Part shown: positions 52,443 to 61,913 of the stretch, in pieces
Position numbering within the stretch: position 1 is the first letter of the stretch
How the letters are laid out: each line of letters begins with the position of its first letter
Origin: a bacterium 1xD42-67
Lineage (GTDB): Bacteria; Bacillota; Clostridia; Oscillospirales; Oscillospiraceae
Reading direction: 5' to 3'
DNA length: 64,000 bases
Assembly: GCA_003612335.1 (NCBI GenBank)
Contig: RAYO01000010.1
Location: 1 to 64,000 of the forward strand
Notes under the pieces: model-generated
Seen by the model: the letters and a program-made list of their open reading frames with translations, nothing else
Told to the model about the DNA's origin: nothing
Databases searched by the model: none
Position numbers and translations under genes: made by a program

Positions 52443-52625
52443 TTAGTTTTCCTCGGTCACCTGGAGCAGGTAGCCGATGTGGGCGATCTTGCCGCGGGTA
52501 GCCTCGTTGTCAGGCTGCACGGTGGTATCGCCGATCTTACGGAGGCCCAGGGCCTCGGCGGTCGCCTTGTGCTTGGCGATGCGGCCGTTCAGGCTCTTGA
52601 CCAGCTTGATATTCAGATTAGCCAT
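52443..52625 (-). CDS. rpmD: 50S ribosomal protein L30
   Basis: 60 residues, the usual bacterial size. [20 protein letters not shown] and [10 protein letters not shown] match L30. Lies between rpsE and rplO, 12 bp and 16 bp away. Confidence 0.96.
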   Translation of the reverse strand: MANLNIKLVKSLNGRIAKHKATAEALGLRKIGDTTVQPDNEATRGKIAHIGYLLQVTEEN

Positions 52626-52637
52626 TTTCAGCCCTCC

Positions 52638-53138
52638 TTAACCCAAGATCTCTTCCACGCTCTTGCCGCGGACGCGGGCCACTTCCTCGGGGGTGCGCAG
52701 GGACTTCAGCCCCTGGAAGGTGGCGGAGACCACGTTCTGCGGATTGTTGGAACGCAGGCACTTGGTGCGGATGTCCTTGATGCCGATGGCTTCCATCACG
52801 GCACGGACGGGGCCGCCGGCGATGACGCCGGTACCGGGGGCGGCGGGCTTCATCAGCACGCGGCCGGCGCCGAACTCACCGATCACCTCGTGGGGGATGG
52901 TGGTGCCCGACAGGGACACGCGGATCATGTTCTTCTTGGCGTCCTCGATGCCCTTGCGGATGGCCTCGGGGACCTCAGCGGCCTTGCCCAGGCCGAAGCC
53001 TACGCGGCCCTTCTCGTCGCCCACGACCATGAGGGCGGAGAACTTGGCCACGCGGCCGCCCTTGACGGTCTTGGAAACGCGGTTCAGATAGACCAGCTTC
53101 TCGATGAACTCGCTGGGCTCTCTCTCAAATCTAGCCAT
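52638..53138 (-). CDS. rpsE: 30S ribosomal protein S5
   Basis: 166 residues. [27 protein letters not shown] is the double-stranded-RNA-binding start (about 15-41), and the C-terminal half holds ARGVLMKPA-like sequence [20 protein letters not shown]. Helps decoding fidelity. ATG at 53138. Confidence 0.98.
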   Translation of the reverse strand: MARFEREPSEFIEKLVYLNRVSKTVKGGRVAKFSALMVVGDEKGRVGFGLGKAAEVPEAIRKGIEDAKKNMIRVSLSGTTIPHEVIGEFGAGRVLMKPAAPGTGVIAGGPVRAVMEAIGIKDIRTKCLRSNNPQNVVSATFQGLKSLRTPEEVARVRGKSVEEILG

Positions 53139-53156
53139 AGTGTTTTCCTCCTCCCT

Positions 53157-53516
53157 TTAGAACTGCAGGCCGCCCTCACGGGCGCCCTCGGCCAGAGCCT
53201 TCACACGGCCGTGATAGACATAGCCGCCGCGGTCGAAGACCACAGTGTCGATGCCCTTGGCCTTGGCACGCTCAGCCACATTGACGCCCACCTGCTTGGC
53301 GGCGTCGGACTTGGTGCCCTCTACCTTGAAGTCCTTCTCCAGGGAAGAAGCGGAGACCAGGGTCACGCCGTTCACGTCGTCGATGACCTGGGCGTAGATA
53401 TTGGTCTCGCTGCGGAAGACACACAGACGGGGACGCTCGGGCGTGCCGGAGATCTTGGCACGCACGCGCTTATGGCGCTTGATGCGCTGAGAACGGGTAT
53501 CGGGTCTGTTGATCAT
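53157..53516 (-). CDS. rplR: 50S ribosomal protein L18
   Basis: 119 residues; binds 5S r[21 protein letters not shown] and [23 protein letters not shown] are typical. ATG at 53516 is chosen because AAGGAGG is 10 nt away; an in-frame GTG at 53525 would lie on the ribosome binding site. Confidence 0.97.
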   Translation of the reverse strand: MINRPDTRSQRIKRHKRVRAKISGTPERPRLCVFRSETNIYAQVIDDVNGVTLVSASSLEKDFKVEGTKSDAAKQVGVNVAERAKAKGIDTVVFDRGGYVYHGRVKALAEGAREGGLQF

Positions 53517-53533
53517 GGTTGGCACACCTCCTT

Positions 53534-54079
53534 TTACTTCTTGGCGCCGGTCTTACCAGCCTTGCGGCGGATGACCTCGTCAGTATACTTGATGCCCTTG
53601 CCCTTGTAAGGCTCGGGAGGACGCTTCTCTCTCACTTCGGCGGCGAACTGGCCCACCTGCTGCTTATCACAGCCATGGATGACGATCTTATTGGGGGAGG
53701 GGACCTCGATGGTGATGCCCTCGATCTCCTCCATGATCACCTGGTGGGAATACCCCAGGTTCATGACCAGCTTGCTGCCCTCTTTGGCCACACGGTAGCC
53801 CACGCCGTTCACGTCCAGCTCCTTCTTGAAGCCGTCGGTCACGCCCACCACCATGTTGTGGATCAGCGTGCGGGTCAGGCCATGGAGGGCCCGGTTCTCC
53901 TTGGCGTCGTTGGGACGGGTGACCTTCAACTCACCGTTCTCCATGGTGATGGCCATGCTGGGCTTGAACTGCCGGGTCAGAGTGCCCTTAGGGCCCTTGA
54001 CAGTGACGATGTTGTTGTCCTCTAACTTGATCTCCACACCGGCGGGGATGGAGATAGGGGCTCTACCGATTCTAGACAT
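53534..54079 (-). CDS. rplF: 50S ribosomal protein L6
   Basis: 181 residues with the two L6 domains. [15 protein letters not shown] opens the chain and the second domain has [11 protein letters not shown]-type sequence ([13 protein letters not shown]). It binds near the sarcin-ricin loop. ATG at 54079 follows GGAGGA. Confidence 0.98.
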   Translation of the reverse strand: MSRIGRAPISIPAGVEIKLEDNNIVTVKGPKGTLTRQFKPSMAITMENGELKVTRPNDAKENRALHGLTRTLIHNMVVGVTDGFKKELDVNGVGYRVAKEGSKLVMNLGYSHQVIMEEIEGITIEVPSPNKIVIHGCDKQQVGQFAAEVREKRPPEPYKGKGIKYTDEVIRRKAGKTGAKK

Positions 54080-54094
54080 ATCCTATCCTCCTCC

Positions 54095-54493
54095 TTACCA
54101 GACGAATGCCAGGACTTCACCGCCGACATGGGCCTGACGGGCCTTCTTGTCGGTCATGACGCCCTTGGACGTGGAAACGATGGCGATGCCCAGGCCGCGC
54201 AGGACCTTGGGCAGCTCGTCGGCGCCGGCATAGACCCGCAGGCCGGGCTTGGATACCCGCTTCAGGCCGGAGATGACCTTCTCCTTGCCGGCGTTGTACT
54301 TCAGGGCGATGCGGATGACGCCCTGGGTGCCGTCGTCGATCAGCTGGAAGTTCTTGATATAGCCCTCCTCCAGCAGGATCTGCGCGATGGACTTCTTCAT
54401 GTTGGACGCAGGCACGTCCACGGTGTCATGCTTGGCATTGTTCGCGTTGCGGATACGGGTGAGCATATCCGCGATAGGATCGGTGATCTGCAT
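54095..54493 (-). CDS. rpsH: 30S ribosomal protein S8
   Basis: 132 residues. [19 protein letters not shown] and the C-terminal [20 protein letters not shown] identify it. It binds the central domain of 16S rRNA and in E. coli represses the spc operon. The ATG at 54493 follows AGGAGG. The frame stays open upstream through the structured repeat, but that part is not S8. An unusual 680-bp gap separates it from rpsN. Confidence 0.97.
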   Translation of the reverse strand: MQITDPIADMLTRIRNANNAKHDTVDVPASNMKKSIAQILLEEGYIKNFQLIDDGTQGVIRIALKYNAGKEKVISGLKRVSKPGLRVYAGADELPKVLRGLGIAIVSTSKGVMTDKKARQAHVGGEVLAFVW

Positions 54494-54526
54494 TGCGTGT
54501 TTACCTCCTATAAAGATTACCGGAAT

Positions 54527-54661
54527 TGTCACGCCTCGCCTGTTCGCGACGCGCGGCTTCCCTCCGACTCGGGACACAAACATCCGGACCTGCGGCCCTT
54601 CTTGGTTTGTATCCCTCGCTTCGGTCCATCCGCGCTGCTCACAACGGCTCAGCGCTTCTCG
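54527..54661 (-). repeat. Structured repeat element, copy A (upstream of rpsH)
   Basis: About 91% identical to copy B at 61716-61851 and in the same orientation. Minus-strand RNA folds as three stacked stems: outer 54630-54635 with 54551-54556, middle 54605-54615 with 54571-54581 (11 bp), and apical GGGCC-GCA-GGUCC (54598-54586). It ends with the conserved GAGGCGTGACA, 33 bp before the rpsH start. Confidence 0.85.
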
Positions 54662-55058
54662 GTACAAGCGGCAAGGTATCGCAGGTCAGGTCCTTCCTGC
54701 GACCTGTTGACCGCCCCGCGCCTGGTTGGGGCAGGCGCATTTTATATGGGAACGTCCCGGCCTGTACACGTAGGGCCAGGGCCTTCCGTCAAGACCGCAT
54801 ACGCGGGTTTGACCAAATAGAGCTCCCCTTGGAGCCGGACTGCTAGGGGCCGACGACCTCGGCGGCCCGCTCCTCGCAGTGCCCGCAACGCCAGACAAAC
54901 GGCGCGCCGGGTCGTCGCGCCCTACACGCGTTCTCTCCCAGGCGCCTCCCACGGCCATACCACTTTCCAGAGGCACCTGGAGTTCATACGGTACGCAGGT
55001 GTGAACGCACGGCTGCGTGTGGAACGATTTGTCTTGTCCCGCAGGGACACAACTATCG

Positions 55059-55087
55059 ATTATACTCCCGTTATCCCCGATCTGCAA
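55059..55087 (-). promoter_or_regulatory. Promoter inside the ribosomal operon, upstream of rpsH
   Basis: Minus strand TTGCAG (55087-55082), 17 bp, TATAAT (55064-55059). Transcription would begin near 55052 and run through the structured gap into rpsH. Confidence 0.7.
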
Positions 55088-55130
55088 GAGTTTTTTCGCT
55101 TGAACACACGAGAGCGTGGATAGAGATGCG

Positions 55131-55160
55131 CCGGAACGGAGCTTTTCAGCCCCGTTCCGG
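55131..55160 (-). other. Hairpin following rpsN
   Basis: CCGGAACGG (55131-55139) pairs with 55152-55160; two further pairs extend it after one mismatch. It begins 14 bp past the rpsN stop, without a T run, so it could be a pause, processing or weak termination site. Confidence 0.55.
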
Positions 55161-55173
55161 GCACAGAAAGTAT

Positions 55174-55359
55174 TTACCAGGATGCTTTCTTCACGCCGGG
55201 GATCTGGCCCTTATAAGCCAGCTCACGGAAGCAGATACGGCAGATGCCGTAGTCCCGGAGGTAGGCGTGGGGACGGCCGCACAGCTTGCAGCGGTTATAG
55301 CGGCGGCTGGAGAACTTGGGCTCCCGCTGCTGCTTCAGGATCATAGACTTTTTCGCCAT
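55174..55359 (-). CDS. rpsN: 30S ribosomal protein S14, zinc type
   Basis: 61 residues, the short zinc-binding form (CKLCGRPH and CRICF supply four Cys). [16 protein letters not shown] starts it. Assembles in the head of the small subunit. ATG at 55359, 16 bp after rplE. Confidence 0.97.
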   Translation of the reverse strand: MAKKSMILKQQREPKFSSRRYNRCKLCGRPHAYLRDYGICRICFRELAYKGQIPGVKKASW

Positions 55360-55375
55360 ATTTCAATCCTCCTCC

Positions 55376-55927
55376 TTAGCGGCCGGCAAAGGGAGCGCCC
55401 ACCAGCTTCAGCAGCTCACGGGCCTCCTCGTCGGTCTGGGCGGTGGTGCACACCACGATGTCCATGCCGCGGATCTTGTCGATCTTGTCATACTCGATCT
55501 CGGGGAAGATCAGCTGCTCCTTCACGCCCAGGGCGTAGTTGCCCCGGCCGTCGAAGGCGTCAGCGGAGATGCCTCGGAAGTCGCGGACACGGGGGAGGGC
55601 CACATTGAACAGGCGGTCCAGGAACTCCCACATCTTGTTGCCCCGAAGGGTGACCTTGGCGCCGATGGGCATCCCCTCGCGCAGCTTGAAGTTGGCCACG
55701 GACTTCTTGGCCTTGGTGATGACCGCCTTCTGACCGGTGATGGTGGTCAGGTCGTTGACCACGGCGTCCAGCACCTTGGCATTCTCTCGGGCCTCGCTGC
55801 AGCCCACGTTGACCACGATCTTCTCCAGGCGGGGGATCTGCATGGTGGACTTATAGCCGAACTTCTGCATGAGAGCAGGAGCGACCTCGTCCTGGTACAG
55901 TTTCTTCAGGTTGGGCATATCAGCCAT
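55376..55927 (-). CDS. rplE: 50S ribosomal protein L5
   Basis: 183 residues; binds 5S rRNA and contacts P-site t[36 protein letters not shown] and [18 protein letters not shown] are L5 blocks. ATG at 55927 follows GAGGAGGAG; an upstream Met at 55966 falls within the end of rplX and lacks a site. Confidence 0.97.
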   Translation of the reverse strand: MADMPNLKKLYQDEVAPALMQKFGYKSTMQIPRLEKIVVNVGCSEARENAKVLDAVVNDLTTITGQKAVITKAKKSVANFKLREGMPIGAKVTLRGNKMWEFLDRLFNVALPRVRDFRGISADAFDGRGNYALGVKEQLIFPEIEYDKIDKIRGMDIVVCTTAQTDEEARELLKLVGAPFAGR

Positions 55928-55947
55928 TTCGATCAACTCCTCCTCTC

Positions 55948-56265
55948 TCAGATCTCGGCGCCGCACTTCTTGCAGACGCGGACCTTCTTGCCGTCGGCCA
56001 GCAGCTTATGGGCGGGCCGGGTGGGCTTGTCACACTTGGGGCAGACGCGCTGCACCTTGCAGGCATAGATGGGGGCCTCCTTCTGGAGGATCCCGCCCTG
56101 CTGGCCCTGCTGACGGGGCTTGGTGTGGCGGGAGACCATGTTGACCTTCTCCACGACCACCTTGCCCTCCTTGGGCATGGCAGACAGGACCTTGCCCCGC
56201 TTGCCCTTGTCCTTGCCGGACAGGACGACGACGGTGTCGCCGCTCTTGATGCTCAATTTGTTCAT
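55948..56265 (-). CDS. rplX: 50S ribosomal protein L24
   Basis: 105 residues with the KOW motif [19 protein letters not shown], an assembly initiator of the large subunit. The C terminus has two CxxC pairs (VCPKC and VCKKC), a zinc-type tail. Confidence 0.97.
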   Translation of the reverse strand: MNKLSIKSGDTVVVLSGKDKGKRGKVLSAMPKEGKVVVEKVNMVSRHTKPRQQGQQGGILQKEAPIYACKVQRVCPKCDKPTRPAHKLLADGKKVRVCKKCGAEI

Positions 56266-56279
56266 CGTGATACCCTCCC

Positions 56280-56648
56280 TTACAGCACTTCGGGAGCCAG
56301 AGACAGGATCTTCATATAATCCTTGTCGCGCAGCTCACGGGCCACTGGGCCAAAGATACGGGTGCCGCGGGGGTTCTTGTCGTCCCGGATGAGGACGGCG
56401 GCGTTGTCATCGAACCGGACATAGGAGCCGTCAGGACGGCGCACGCCCTTGGAGGAGCGGACGATGACGGCCTTGACCACCTCGCCCTTCTTCACGGTGC
56501 CGCCGGGCTGGGCCTTGCGGACGGAAGCCACGATCACATCGCCGATGTTGCCGAACTTGCGCTTGGAGCCGCCCAGCACACGGATGGTCTTGATCTCCTT
56601 GGCGCCGGTGTTGTCGGCGACCTTCAGATAAGTTTCCTGCTGGATCAT
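56280..56648 (-). CDS. rplN: 50S ribosomal protein L14
   Basis: 122 residues, the standard length. [19 protein letters not shown] and the C-terminal [20 protein letters not shown] are diagnostic. ATG at 56648. Confidence 0.98.
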   Translation of the reverse strand: MIQQETYLKVADNTGAKEIKTIRVLGGSKRKFGNIGDVIVASVRKAQPGGTVKKGEVVKAVIVRSSKGVRRPDGSYVRFDDNAAVLIRDDKNPRGTRIFGPVARELRDKDYMKILSLAPEVL

Positions 56649-56663
56649 GTTACCGACACCTCC

Positions 56664-56924
56664 TTATTTCGCCTTCTCGATGATCTCAACCACACGCCAC
56701 CGCTTGTCCTTGGACAGGGGGCGGGTCTCCATGACCTTGACGCGGTCGCCAATGCCACACTGGTTGTTCTCATCATGAGCCTTCAGTTTATAGGTCCTCT
56801 TCACGATCTTCTTATACAGAGGATGGGCCACGCGGTCGGCGATGGCGACCACAACGGTCTTGTCCATCTTATCCGAGACCACCAGGCCGACTCTGGTCTT
56901 GCGGGAAGAAGTTCTGTTCTCCAT
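56664..56924 (-). CDS. rpsQ: 30S ribosomal protein S17
   Basis: 86 residues, OB fold. [17 protein letters not shown] and [18 protein letters not shown] are S17 blocks. A primary 16S binder. ATG at 56924. Confidence 0.98.
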   Translation of the reverse strand: MENRTSSRKTRVGLVVSDKMDKTVVVAIADRVAHPLYKKIVKRTYKLKAHDENNQCGIGDRVKVMETRPLSKDKRWRVVEIIEKAK

Positions 56925-56939
56925 CTTCTATTCCTCCTC

Positions 56940-57137
56940 TTAGCGGCCTGCGAGCTGCTGCTCGCGGATGATGGTCTTGACCCGGGCGATGTCCTTCTTT
57001 ACCTCAGCGATCCGGACGGGGTTATCCAACTGATTGGTGGCGTGCTGGAGGCGGAGATCGAACAGGTCCTTCTTCAGATCCACCAGCTTGCTCTGGAGCT
57101 CAGCGGCGGACAGCTTGCGCACTTCATTGGCCTTCAT
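56940..57137 (-). CDS. rpmC: 50S ribosomal protein L29
   Basis: 65 residues forming a helical hairpin: ELQSKLVDLKKDLFDLRLQ and VKKDIARVKTIIREQQL. Sits at the tunnel exit near trigger factor. Its ATG overlaps the rplP stop by one base. Confidence 0.97.
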   Translation of the reverse strand: MKANEVRKLSAAELQSKLVDLKKDLFDLRLQHATNQLDNPVRIAEVKKDIARVKTIIREQQLAGR

Positions 57138-57568
57138 TACGCTTCACCACCCTTCTCAGTCTCCTCGCGCTTGACGATCTTGCACTTGACGGGCAGCTTG
57201 TGGCTGGCCAGGCGCAGGGCCTCGCGGGCGGTCTCCTCAGAGACGCCGGCGATCTCGAACATGACGCGGCCGGGCTTCACCACGGCGACCCAGTACTCGG
57301 GGGAGCCCTTACCGGAGCCCATGCGGGTCTCGGCAGGCTTCTCGGTGACGGGCTTGTCGGGGAAGATCTTGATCCAGACCTTGCCGCCGCGCTTGGTGTG
57401 GCGGGTCATGGCGATACGGGCCGCCTCGATCTGGTTGCTGGTGATCCATGCGGGCTCAGTGGCCTGGAGGCCGAACTCACCATAAGTGACGGTGTTGCCC
57501 CGGCTGGCCTTGCCCTTCATCCGTCCGCGGTGGACGCGGCGGTATTTTACACGCTTGGGGAGCAGCAT
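57137..57568 (-). CDS. rplP: 50S ribosomal protein L16
   Basis: 143 residues. [19 protein letters not shown] and [20 protein letters not shown] are conserved. It lines the A site. The start overlaps the rpsC stop by one base (TAATG), so the two are coupled. Confidence 0.98.
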   Translation of the reverse strand: MLLPKRVKYRRVHRGRMKGKASRGNTVTYGEFGLQATEPAWITSNQIEAARIAMTRHTKRGGKVWIKIFPDKPVTEKPAETRMGSGKGSPEYWVAVVKPGRVMFEIAGVSEETAREALRLASHKLPVKCKIVKREETEKGGEA

Positions 57569-58485
57569 TACTGAGCGCCTCCTTCCTTAGGAGCGGGGCC
57601 CTGGCCGGCGGGGCGGGGGCCGCGGTCGTTATTAGGACGGCCCTGGCCGGCGGGACGGGGGCCATTGTTGGGACCGCCCTGTCCAGCGGGACGGGGCCCG
57701 CGGTTGAAGCCGCCGCCCTGACCGGCAGGACGGGGGCCGCGGTCCCGATTGAAGCCGCCCCGGCGGTCGCCGTCACGGCGGTCCCGGCGGGGACGGTCGC
57801 GGCGCTCCTGATAGGGCTTGCTGGTATCCAGGGTGCGGGGGGTGGTGCGCAGGGCCTGGGTCAGGACCTCGCCCTTGTAGATCCACACCTTCACGCCGAT
57901 TCGGCCGTAGGTAGTGGCAGCCTCGGCGAAGCCGTAGTCGATGTCGGCCCGGAGGGTCTGCAGGGGGATGGTGCCGTCGTGATAGTGCTCGGTGCGGGCG
58001 ATCTCAGCGCCGCCCAGACGGCCGGAGCAGGAGGTCTTGATGCCCTTGGCGCCGGAGCGCATGGCGCGGCCCATGGCGTTCTTCATGGCCCGGCGGAAGC
58101 CGATGCGCTTCTCCAGCTGCTGGGCGATGTTCTCCGCCACCAGCTGGGCGTTGGTGTCCACGTCCCGGACCTCCACGATCTTCAGGTCCACAGGCTTGTT
58201 GGTCAGCTTGACCAGCTGGGCCTCGATCTTCTTGATGTCCTCGCCGCCCTTGCCGATCACCACGCCGGGACGGGCGCAGTGCAGGTAGATGCGGACCTTG
58301 GCGTTGTCCCGCTCGATCTCGATCTTGGGGACGCCGGCGCCGTACTGGGTCTTCTTCAGGAAATCACGGATCTTCTTGTCCTCCACCAGCAGGTCGCCCA
58401 CCTTCTCGCTGCGGGCATACCAGCGGGAGTCCCAATCCTTGATCACGCCCACGCGCAGGCCGTGGGGATTAACTTTCTGTCCCAT
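57568..58485 (-). CDS. rpsC: 30S ribosomal protein S3 with repetitive C-terminal extension
   Basis: 305 residues. The first 220 are a normal S3: KH domain with [14 protein letters not shown] and the C-terminal domain with [19 protein letters not shown] and [18 protein letters not shown]. The remaining 80 or so are an extra tail rich in Arg, Gly, Pro, Asn and Gln. It begins [16 protein letters not shown] and then repeats RPAGQG four times. Usual S3 length is 210-240. The tail resembles RGG-type disordered RNA-binding tails. ATG at 58485 follows GGAGGA. Confidence 0.97.
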   Translation of the reverse strand: MGQKVNPHGLRVGVIKDWDSRWYARSEKVGDLLVEDKKIRDFLKKTQYGAGVPKIEIERDNAKVRIYLHCARPGVVIGKGGEDIKKIEAQLVKLTNKPVDLKIVEVRDVDTNAQLVAENIAQQLEKRIGFRRAMKNAMGRAMRSGAKGIKTSCSGRLGGAEIARTEHYHDGTIPLQTLRADIDYGFAEAATTYGRIGVKVWIYKGEVLTQALRTTPRTLDTSKPYQERRDRPRRDRRDGDRRGGFNRDRGPRPAGQGGGFNRGPRPAGQGGPNNGPRPAGQGRPNNDRGPRPAGQGPAPKEGGAQ

Positions 58486-58500
58486 ATCGTTCCTCCTCCC

Positions 58501-58833
58501 TTAGCGCTCGCTCACGACGATGGTGACGTGAGAAGTGCGCTTGTTGATCCGGTACGCCCGGCCCTGGGCCCGGGGCATGATGCGCTTGATGATGGGGCCG
58601 GGGTTGGCATAGCAGGCGGACACGTACAGCTTCTCAGGATCCATCTGGTGGTTGTTCTCCGCGTTGGCGGCGGCGCTCTTCAGCAGCTTGAGCACGGGCT
58701 CAGAGGCGGCCTTGGGGGTCTGCAGCAGGATGGCGGCGGCGGTGCCCACATCCTTGCCCCGGATCAGGTCCAGGACGATCTTCACCTTACGGGGGGAGAT
58801 CCGCAGATATTTCAGGTTAGCTCTTGCTTCCAT
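58501..58833 (-). CDS. rplV: 50S ribosomal protein L22
   Basis: 110 residues. [20 protein letters not shown], and the beta hairpin with [17 protein letters not shown] that reaches into the exit tunnel. ATG at 58833, 12 bp after rpsS. Confidence 0.98.
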   Translation of the reverse strand: MEARANLKYLRISPRKVKIVLDLIRGKDVGTAAAILLQTPKAASEPVLKLLKSAAANAENNHQMDPEKLYVSACYANPGPIIKRIMPRAQGRAYRINKRTSHVTIVVSER

Positions 58834-58845
58834 CGTCTCTCCTCC

Positions 58846-59118
58846 TTATTTCCCGGTCTTGCTGCCCGCGTGGCCCCGGAAGGTGCGGGTGGGCACGAAC
58901 TCGCCCAGCTTGTGGCCCACCATGTCCTCGGTGACATAGACGGGCACGTGCTTGCGGCCATCGTGTACAGCAAAGGTGTGTCCAACGAAGGAGGGGAAGA
59001 TGGTGGAGGCGCGGCTCCAGGTCTTCAGGACCTTCTTCTCGTTCTTCTTGTTCAGCTCATCGACCCGCTTCAGCAGCTCAGGGGCGCAAAAGGGGCCTTT
59101 CTTGATACTTCTGCTCAT
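58846..59118 (-). CDS. rpsS: 30S ribosomal protein S19
   Basis: 90 residues. [16 protein letters not shown] and [17 protein letters not shown] are universal S19 blocks. Located in the head of the small subunit. ATG at 59118. Confidence 0.98.
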   Translation of the reverse strand: MSRSIKKGPFCAPELLKRVDELNKKNEKKVLKTWSRASTIFPSFVGHTFAVHDGRKHVPVYVTEDMVGHKLGEFVPTRTFRGHAGSKTGK

Positions 59119-59134
59119 CTTCTACACTCCCTCC

Positions 59135-59977
59135 TTACTTGGTGCCGCGGCGCTTGACGATGAACTTGTCGGTGCGGTTCTTCGTCTTGCGGGTCTTGTA
59201 GCCCAGGGCGGGCTTGCCCCAGGGGGTGACAGGGCCGGGACGGCCCACAGGGCTCTTGCCCTCGCCGCCGCCGTGGGGGTGGTCGCAGGGGTTCATCACC
59301 GAGCCGCGGACGGTGGGCCGCCAGCCCATGTGGCGCTTGCGGCCGGCCTTGCCGATCTGGATGTTAGCGTGGTCGGTGTTGCCCACCTGGCCGATAGTGG
59401 CCTTGCAGTCCAGGCGGATATAGCGCATCTCGCCGGAGGGCAGGCGGACCTGGGCCATGCCGCTGCCGCCCTCGCCCTTGGCCATCAGCTGGGCGGCGGT
59501 GCCGGCGGCCCGGACCAGCTGAGCGCCCTTGCCGGGATAGAGCTCGATGTTGTGGATCATCTCGCCCACGGGGATGTTGGCGATGGGCAGGCAGTTGCCG
59601 GGCAGGATGTCGGCGTCGGGACCGGTCATGATCACGTGGCCGGCCTTCAGGCCGTTGGGGGCCAGGATATAGCGGCGCTCGCCGTCCTCATACTCGATCA
59701 GCGCGATATTGGCGGAACGGTTGGGATCGTACTGGAGGTTGACCACGGTGGCCTTGCCCTCCTTGTTCCGCTTGAAGTCGATGATGCGGTATTTCTGCTT
59801 GTTGCCGCCGCCGTGGTGGCGGACGGTGATCCGGCCGTAGCTGTTGCGGCCCGCATGCTTCTTCAGCACCTCGGTGAGGGCGCGCTCAGGCTTGGCCTTC
59901 TTGTCGATCCCCTCGAAGGCGGACACAGTCATGTGACGGCGGGAGGGGGTCGTGGGCTTATAAGTCTTGATAGCCAT
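59135..59977 (-). CDS. rplB: 50S ribosomal protein L2
   Basis: 280 residues. [19 protein letters not shown] in the N-terminal half and [17 protein letters not shown] (the peptidyl-transferase-near loop with its conserved His) in the C-terminal half. ATG at 59977. Confidence 0.98.
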   Translation of the reverse strand: MAIKTYKPTTPSRRHMTVSAFEGIDKKAKPERALTEVLKKHAGRNSYGRITVRHHGGGNKQKYRIIDFKRNKEGKATVVNLQYDPNRSANIALIEYEDGERRYILAPNGLKAGHVIMTGPDADILPGNCLPIANIPVGEMIHNIELYPGKGAQLVRAAGTAAQLMAKGEGGSGMAQVRLPSGEMRYIRLDCKATIGQVGNTDHANIQIGKAGRKRHMGWRPTVRGSVMNPCDHPHGGGEGKSPVGRPGPVTPWGKPALGYKTRKTKNRTDKFIVKRRGTK

Positions 59978-59991
59978 TTCTCATTTCCTCC

Positions 59992-60291
59992 TTACACCAT
60001 GCCCTCGAAGAACTCGATGGACTTGGAGTCAGCGGTCAGGGTGACCATGGCCTTCTTCCAGCTGGGCCGGCGGCCTGCGGGACGGGCACCCATCCGCTTC
60101 TCCTTCCCCTGCATGTTCAGGGTGTTCACCTTGGCCACCTTCACGCCGAAGATCTCCTCGATCGCCTTGGCGATCTCGATCTTGTTGGCGCGCTTGTCGA
60201 CCTCGAAGGTGTAGCGCTTCATCTCGGTCTGCTCCATGGACTGCTCGGTGATGATGGGGCGCTTGATGATATCATAAGCAGTGGCTGCCAT
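59992..60291 (-). CDS. rplW: 50S ribosomal protein L23
   Basis: 99 residues. [15 protein letters not shown] and [20 protein letters not shown] identify it; it forms a docking site for SRP and trigger factor. The ATG at 60291 overlaps the rplD stop (TGATG). A GTG one codon earlier is equally well spaced from AGGAGG. Confidence 0.96.
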   Translation of the reverse strand: MAATAYDIIKRPIITEQSMEQTEMKRYTFEVDKRANKIEIAKAIEEIFGVKVAKVNTLNMQGKEKRMGARPAGRRPSWKKAMVTLTADSKSIEFFEGMV

Positions 60292-60911
60292 CACGCATAC
60301 ACCTCCTCGATGATCGCCAGGGCAGCCTTGTCGATGACCAGCTGCTTGGCGTTGACGATGTCATAGACGCTGAGGATCTTGGCCGTGGTGGTGACCACCC
60401 CGGGGATGTTCCGGGCGGACAGGACCACGTTCTTCTCCACCTCGGGGGTGATGACCACGGACTTGCCCACGCCGGCGGCGTCCAGGAAGGTCTTCATGGT
60501 CTTGGTCTTCACCTCGTCCAGCTTCAGGCCGTCCACCACCAGGATGGCGTTCTCGGCGGCCTTGGCGGACAGAGCGGACTTGAGGGCCAGGCGCTTCACC
60601 TTCTTGTTGAGGGCATAGCGGTAGGTCCGGGGCTTGGGGGCGAAGACGATGCCGCCGTGGGTCCACTGGGGGGCCCGGGTGGAGCCCTGACGGGCGTGGC
60701 CGGTGCCCTTCTGGCGCCAGGGCTTCTTGCCGCCGCCGGAGACTTCGGCGCGGGTCAGAGCGCTCTGAGTGCCCTGCCGGCAGTTAGCCAGGTGGTTCTT
60801 GACCGCCTCATGGACCACGGCCTGGTTGGGCTCGATGCCGAAGATGGCCTCGGAGAGCTCGATCTCGCCGATCTGCTTACCGGCCATATCATAAAGGTTC
60901 GCTTTAGGCAT
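60291..60911 (-). CDS. rplD: 50S ribosomal protein L4
   Basis: 206 residues. The tunnel loop is [20 protein letters not shown], and the C-terminal half has [11 protein letters not shown]. In E. coli L4 also represses the S10 operon through its leader. ATG at 60911. Confidence 0.98.
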   Translation of the reverse strand: MPKANLYDMAGKQIGEIELSEAIFGIEPNQAVVHEAVKNHLANCRQGTQSALTRAEVSGGGKKPWRQKGTGHARQGSTRAPQWTHGGIVFAPKPRTYRYALNKKVKRLALKSALSAKAAENAILVVDGLKLDEVKTKTMKTFLDAAGVGKSVVITPEVEKNVVLSARNIPGVVTTTAKILSVYDIVNAKQLVIDKAALAIIEEVYA

Positions 60912-60930
60912 GACTTGATCTCTCCTTTCC

Positions 60931-61659
60931 TTACTTGTTCCGGGCGGAAGCCTTCTGCGGGTTCACGCGGGCAGAAGCCTTCTGCGGGTTCACGCGGCCG
61001 GCCTCGGCGGCATGCTTCTCGATGATGGTCTTCACGGTGTTCTTCACATAGACCACGCCGCCCTTGGGGCCGGGGATGGCCCCCCGCACGGCGATCAGGC
61101 CCAGCTCCTCGTCCACCTGGACCACGTCCAGGTTGAGGACGGTGACCTGCACATTGCCCATCTGGCCCGCGCCGTCGCGGCCCTTGGCGATGTGGCCGGG
61201 GGTGGTGCCGGCGCCCAGAGAGCCCTGGTGCCGGTGGACAGGACCGCCGCCGTGGGTGTTGCGCTTGACGGCCGCGCCGTGGCGCTTGACCACGCCCTGG
61301 AAGCCGTGGCCCTTGCTGGTGCCGGTGATGTCCACGAAGTCGCCGGCGGCGAAGACGTTGGCGGTGAGCACGTCGCCCACCTCATACTTGGAGCAGTCCT
61401 CCAGGGGGAACTCCTTGAGGACCTTCTTGAACTCGCTCATGCCGGCCTTCTTCTGGTGGCCCAGCTCAGGCTTGGTGAGCTTGCGCTCGGGGACGTCCTG
61501 GTAGCCCAGCTGGATGGCCTCGTAGCCATCCTTCTCGGCGGTCTTCTTCTGCACCACAGTGCAGGGGCCGGCCTGGATCAGGGTGACGGGCACCACCCGG
61601 CCGGCTTCGTCGAAGATCTGGGTCATGCCGATCTTCTTGCCGATGATCGCTTTCTCCAT
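60931..61659 (-). CDS. rplC: 50S ribosomal protein L3 with duplicated C-terminal tail
   Basis: 242 residues, about 30 more than usual. Normal L3 blocks are GKKIGMTQIFDEAGRVVPVT, VDITGTSKGHGFQGVVKRH and HRHQGSLGAGTTPGHIAKG. The tail is two copies of VNPQKASAR, encoded by a 27-bp tandem repeat. ATG at 61659 follows AGGAGGAA. The 394-bp gap before it holds two structured repeat copies. Confidence 0.97.
   Translation of the reverse strand: MEKAIIGKKIGMTQIFDEAGRVVPVTLIQAGPCTVVQKKTAEKDGYEAIQLGYQDVPERKLTKPELGHQKKAGMSEFKKVLKEFPLEDCSKYEVGDVLTANVFAAGDFVDITGTSKGHGFQGVVKRHGAAVKRNTHGGGPVHRHQGSLGAGTTPGHIAKGRDGAGQMGNVQVTVLNLDVVQVDEELGLIAVRGAIPGPKGGVVYVKNTVKTIIEKHAAEAGRVNPQKASARVNPQKASARNK
60944..60997 (-). 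repeat. rplC: 27-bp tandem duplication inside the 3' end of rplC
   Basis: Units 60944-60970 and 60971-60997 differ at one base and keep the reading frame. The second unit begins with the near-perfect palindrome GCAGAAGCCTTCTGC, so each unit can form a hairpin. Confidence 0.85.
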
Positions 61660-61715
61660 TTGGGATCTTCCTCCTAAAAAAGGTTATTGGTTGACGCGGC
61701 CCATTGGGCTGGCCT

Positions 61716-61851
61716 TGTCACGCCTCGCCTGTTCGCAACGCGCGGCTCCCCTCCGATTCGGGACACAAATACCCGGGCCTGCGGCCCTCCTTGGTTCGTA
61801 TCCCTCGCTCAGGTCCATCCGCGCTGCTCACGACGGCTCAGACGCTTCTCG
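61716..61851 (-). repeat. Structured repeat element, copy B (upstream of rplC)
   Basis: Aligns with copy A with 11 substitutions and one gap. Outer stem 61819-61824 with 61740-61745, middle stem 61795-61804 with 61760-61769, apical GGGCC-GCA-GGCCC (61787-61775). Changes relative to copy A keep pairing by G-U or by restoring G-C. It ends about 57 bp before the rplC start. Confidence 0.85.
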
Positions 61852-61913
61852 TCAACTTGACCCGTCCGCCTCAAAATGCGGCAGACAGTGGGTACAACGG
61901 GGTCGGGCGCTGT

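Larger units (their letters stand above)
54494..55173 (-). other. 680-bp non-coding, hairpin-rich gap splitting the spc operon
   Basis: No credible protein gene. Read on the minus strand it holds a hairpin past rpsN (55160-55131), a near-consensus promoter (55087-55059) and a series of stem-loops. One is GTCAA/TTGAC with inner CCGC/GCGG at 54788-54813. Others are GCGCCTG/CAGGCGC at about 54719-54739 and a GGCCG-type stem near 54846-54869. The 135-nt structured repeat (54661-54527) follows, then the rpsH ribosome binding site. The stretch near 54900-54930 has CGCGACGACCCGGCGCG-like symmetry. It could encode a structured leader or a separate RNA. Confidence 0.65.

Noticed and set aside
54494-54667. 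N-terminal extension of S8 upstream of 54493
   Set aside because: The added residues are translated repeat element A and have no counterpart in S8; the inner start has a good ribosome binding site.
54930-55060. Possible group II intron or RNase P-like RNA
   Set aside because: Short words such as GTGCG and CGTACCGTATG looked suggestive, but no domain V, reverse transcriptase or conserved RNase P core is present.
54686-55087. A 133-codon open frame on the minus strand between rpsN and rpsH
   Set aside because: No ribosome binding site, no recognisable domain, and it runs through a chain of perfect hairpins. RNA structure explains the sequence better than a protein.
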